From assembly GCA_945897395.1 (NCBI GenBank), contig CAMDFE010000054.1, positions 1 through 8,790 of the forward strand: a stretch of DNA of 8,790 nucleotides. The letters run 5' to 3'. The notes beneath the pieces were generated by a model. It searched no databases and was not told the DNA's origin. It was given only the letters and a program-made list of their open reading frames with translations. Positions 6,713 to 8,790 of the stretch are shown piece after piece; position 1 is the stretch's first letter; each line of letters begins with the position of its first letter. This DNA is from Chryseobacterium gleum (GTDB taxonomy: Bacteria; Bacteroidota; Bacteroidia; Flavobacteriales_D; Sanyastnellaceae). Position numbers and translations under genes: made by a program.

Positions 6713-8025
6713 TGAAGACGAAGACACTCAAGAAAAACAAGGTGAACGTAGTAACCTTGGGTTGCGCGAAAAACATTTTCGATTCGGAAATCATGATGGC
6801 GCAATTGAAAGCGAATGCGTTCGATGTAGAGCATGAGTCGGAAGATACCGATTCAGAAATTGTAATCATCAACACCTGCGGATTCATTGATAACGCGAAA
6901 GAAGAAAGTATCAACACCATCTTGGCTTGGGCGAGAGAGAAAGAGAAAGGAAATGTTTCGAAGCTCTATGTGACCGGATGTTTAAGCGAACGCTACAAAC
7001 CGGAATTGGAAAAAGACATTCCAGAAGTAGATGCGTTTTTCGGAACGCGTGATCTTCCACGTTTATTGAAAACATTAAAGGCCGATTACAAAACGGAATT
7101 GGTTGGAGAGCGTTTGTTAACCACACCAAGTCATTTCGCCTATTTCAAAATTGCGGAAGGATGCGATCGTCCATGTTCGTTTTGCGCGATTCCGCTTATG
7201 CGCGGAAAGCACGTGAGCACGCCAATGGAGCAGCTTGTTAAGAACGCGAAATCGTTAGCGGCTAACGGAGCCAAGGAGTTGGTGCTCATTGCGCAGGATT
7301 TAACATTTTACGGATTAGACATTGAAAAGAAACGCACGCTTTCAGAATTGTTGAAACGTCTTTCAGATGTAGAAGGTATCGATTGGATTCGTCTTCAATA
7401 TGCCTTCCCTAGTGGTTTCCCAATGGACGTGTTAGATGTTATGAATGAAAGAGATAACATCTGTAAATATTTAGACATGCCCCTTCAACATGGAACAACA
7501 AAAATGTTGCAAGCCATGAAGCGAGGCATAACGAGAGAGAAAACCGATGCACTGCTTCAAGACATTCGTATGAAGGTTCCAGACATTGCAATTCGTACAA
7601 CATTGATCACTGGTTTTCCTGGCGAGACGGCTGCAGATCACAAAGAATTGTTGAAGTGGATTGAACAATCGCGTTTCGAGCGATTAGGTGTATTCACATA
7701 TAGCCATGAAGAGAATACTACTGCTTTTGTTTTGAACGACGATGTTTCAGCCAAGACTAAGAAGAAGCGCGCCGATGAAATTATGGAAGTGCAATCGCAC
7801 ATTTCGTTGGAACTGAATGAAGCCAAAATTGGAAAAACCTTCAAGGTTTTAATAGATAAAATGGAGGGTGACTACTACATCGGCCGCACCGAATTCGATT
7901 CTCCGGAAGTAGACAACGAAGTTGTTGTGGCTAAGTCTGAAGGGTATTTGCGTGTGGGTGATTTTGCCGACATTGAAATTGTTAGCGCGGAGCACTACGA
8001 CTTAATTGGAAAAATTAAAGCGTGA
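6712..8025 (+). CDS. rimO: Ribosomal protein S12 methylthiotransferase RimO
   Basis: RimO is a radical-SAM enzyme with two 4Fe-4S clusters that adds a methylthio group to a conserved aspartate of ribosomal protein S12. The 437-residue protein has the three domains in order. The N-terminal MTTase domain has cluster cysteines C18 (LGCAKN), C56 (NTCGF) and C90 (TGCLS). The radical-SAM core has CxxxCxxC at C151, C155 and C158 (EGCDRPCSFCAIP). A C-terminal TRAM domain (about 373-435) contains YIGRTEFDSPEVDNEV, which marks RimO rather than the tRNA enzyme MiaB. The start ATG overlaps the ftsY stop by one base (TAATG), and the stop overlaps the queE start, so the three genes look translationally coupled. 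Length and motifs are normal. Confidence 0.97.
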   Translation: MKTKTLKKNKVNVVTLGCAKNIFDSEIMMAQLKANAFDVEHESEDTDSEIVIINTCGFIDNAKEESINTILAWAREKEKGNVSKLYVTGCLSERYKPELEKDIPEVDAFFGTRDLPRLLKTLKADYKTELVGERLLTTPSHFAYFKIAEGCDRPCSFCAIPLMRGKHVSTPMEQLVKNAKSLAANGAKELVLIAQDLTFYGLDIEKKRTLSELLKRLSDVEGIDWIRLQYAFPSGFPMDVLDVMNERDNICKYLDMPLQHGTTKMLQAMKRGITREKTDALLQDIRMKVPDIAIRTTLITGFPGETAADHKELLKWIEQSRFERLGVFTYSHEENTTAFVLNDDVSAKTKKKRADEIMEVQSHISLELNEAKIGKTFKVLIDKMEGDYYIGRTEFDSPEVDNEVVVAKSEGYLRVGDFADIEIVSAEHYDLIGKIKA

Positions 8026-8630
8026 GTTCTGAAGTGAAATATCCTGTGATGGAGACCTTCACCAGTATTCAAGGTGAAGGCGTTTACACGGGTGTTCCAA
8101 GTTTTTTTATTCGATTGGCAGGATGTGACGTTGGTTGCGTTTGGTGCGACGTGAAGGAGAGCTGGGACAAAGAAAAGCATCCGCTTGTGTCTCTCGATAT
8201 ACTTGTTGAAGCGGCTGTTGGTAGTGGAGTGAAAGTAGTTATTGTTACGGGTGGAGAACCCACTATGCATGATTTATCGCCATTAACAGAAGCTCTTCGA
8301 AACGTAGGAATGCGCATTCATATAGAAACGAGCGGGACACAGAAGCTTACAGGCTTATTCGATTGGATAACCTTTTCACCAAAAAAATTCAAGGCTCCGT
8401 TGGAAGAGTATTTTCAATTGGCGAATGAATTGAAAGTCGTCATTAGTCACAAGTCTGATATTGAATGGTCTCATGAATTATCTGGACGCATGAATGAACA
8501 TGCACAGTGGTTCATGCAACCAGAATGGGACAAGCGAGAAGTTACGCTTCCGCTTATTTTCGATTGGGTATTAAAAAACCCACATTGGCGTGTGGGTCTT
8601 CAAATTCATAAATACATGGGAGTTGAATAA
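8022..8630 (+). CDS. queE: 7-carboxy-7-deazaguanine synthase
   Basis: QueE is a radical-SAM enzyme that contracts the ring of 6-carboxytetrahydropterin to 7-carboxy-7-deazaguanine, a step towards preQ0 and queuosine at tRNA position 34. The 202-residue protein shows QGEG (17-20), the cluster motif CxxxCxxC at C35, C39 and C42 in AGCDVGCVWCDVKESW, TGGEP (76-80), IETSGT (101-106) and the usual end LQIHKYMG. The chosen start is GTG at 8022, which overlaps the rimO stop as GTGA. The later ATG at 8049 is less likely because it would cut the conserved YPVME start of the domain. Other queuosine genes (queD, queC, queF) are not in the window. A hairpin inside its last 60 bases may serve the opposite strand. 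Confidence 0.93.
   Translation: MSSEVKYPVMETFTSIQGEGVYTGVPSFFIRLAGCDVGCVWCDVKESWDKEKHPLVSLDILVEAAVGSGVKVVIVTGGEPTMHDLSPLTEALRNVGMRIHIETSGTQKLTGLFDWITFSPKKFKAPLEEYFQLANELKVVISHKSDIEWSHELSGRMNEHAQWFMQPEWDKREVTLPLIFDWVLKNPHWRVGLQIHKYMGVE
8573..8597 (-). terminator. Probable minus-strand terminator inside the 3' end of queE
   Basis: ACCCACA (8578-8584) and TGTGGGT (8591-8597) form a perfect 7-bp stem with a 6-nt loop. On the minus strand the stem is followed by a run of six T (8573-8578 read as A on the plus strand). That is the form of an intrinsic terminator for leftward transcription, about 73 nt past the stop of the minus-strand gene at 8670. On the plus strand there is no T-run after the stem, so queE messages should not stop here. 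Confidence 0.6.
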
Positions 8631-8633
8631 TTA

Positions 8634-8669
8634 ATTAATCGGGGTGAATGATTATTCACCAGGATTAAT
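8634..8669. terminator. Inverted repeat between queE and the convergent gene
   Basis: ATTAATC (8634-8640) with GATTAAT (8663-8669) encloses GGTGAAT (8643-8649) with ATTCACC (8654-8660). This gives a 14-bp stem with one small 2x2 internal loop and a 4-nt apical loop. It lies 3 nt after the queE stop and directly abuts the stop codon of the minus-strand gene. The plus strand continues U-rich (CTATTCTTTAATTATT) but without a pure T-run, so it is a plausible, probably imperfect, terminator of the ftsY-rimO-queE operon. Confidence 0.6.
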
Positions 8670-8790
8670 CTATTCTTTAATTATTCTCAGTTTATTTCCT
8701 TCTTCATCGGTCACAATATAAATTCCAGCGCCGTAGTTGCTGAAATTAATTTGCAATACACCGTAGAAGGTTTCAACTAAATTCCCTTGA
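8670..8790 (-). CDS. Probable T9SS type A sorting-domain protein, C-terminal end only
   Basis: Read on the minus strand, an open frame enters from the right edge and stops at TAG 8670-8672, giving 39 visible residues: QGNLVETFYGVLQINFSNYG followed by AGIYIVTDEEGNKLRIIKE. The AGIYIV element about 19 residues from the end, the charged turn DEEGN and the basic end LRIIK match the last strands of the type A C-terminal sorting domain. In Bacteroidota this domain guides proteins through the type IX secretion system to the cell surface or outside. The rest of the protein lies beyond the window, so its function is unknown. The fragment is short; the assignment rests on pattern only. Confidence 0.6.
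   Translation of the reverse strand, partial: QGNLVETFYGVLQINFSNYGAGIYIVTDEEGNKLRIIKE

Noticed and set aside
1..8790. Mobile element, phage gene, CRISPR array, toxin-antitoxin or defence system
   Set aside because: All reading frames of substance are accounted for by housekeeping or envelope genes, no regular repeats or terminal inverted repeats were seen, and coding density is high throughout.
1..8790. tRNA, rRNA or riboswitch
   Set aside because: The intergenic spaces are short, the longest being 187 bp, and none shows a cloverleaf, a T-loop sequence or a known riboswitch core by eye.

Overview
The window is ordinary core genome of a Bacteroidota bacterium, most likely in or near Flavobacteriales. 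Four things point there. The order rpmG, DUF4295 protein (probably bL38), ftsY, rimO is a Bacteroidota arrangement. A Bacteroidota-type promoter (TTG, 19 nt, TATATTTG) stands before rpmG. No gene has a Shine-Dalgarno sequence; start codons are preceded by A/T-rich sequence. The right edge holds what looks like the tail of a type IX secretion (T9SS) sorting domain. Oxygen-dependent hemF suggests a life with oxygen. No mobile element, CRISPR array, tRNA, rRNA or phage gene was seen.

Layout. At 1-1056 (+) is the C-terminal part of a type-1 periplasmic-binding-protein-like protein of the kind Bacteroidota often fuse to LysM repeats; its start lies outside the window. It overlaps hemF (1029-1940, +). 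Convergent to hemF, and only 27 bp away, is the minus-strand pair ftsK (2621-5140) then lolA (1968-2609), the same order as in E. coli. The only sizeable intergenic region (5141-5327, 187 bp) separates ftsK from the divergent right-hand block: rpmG (5328-5510), the DUF4295/bL38 gene (5520-5675), a strong terminator-like hairpin, ftsY (5744-6712), rimO (6712-8025) and queE (8022-8630). ftsY, rimO and queE overlap by 1 and 4 nt and should be translated together. A minus-strand gene fragment (8670-8790) converges on queE.

The right-hand block is about making and targeting proteins: two large-subunit ribosomal proteins, the SRP receptor, the enzyme that methylthiolates ribosomal protein S12, and a radical-SAM enzyme of the queuosine (tRNA wobble base) pathway. 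The left half concerns chromosome segregation (FtsK), lipoprotein transport to the outer membrane (LolA) and haem synthesis (HemF).

I did not find a new biological system. The points worth a second look are regulatory. A strong terminator lies 16 bp before the ftsY start. rpmG has its own consensus promoter and no rpmB beside it. A minus-strand terminator appears to be embedded in the 3' end of queE. ftsK seems to start with TTG. The hemF/lolA junction is tightly packed with palindromes, one of which holds the lolA stop codon in its loop.
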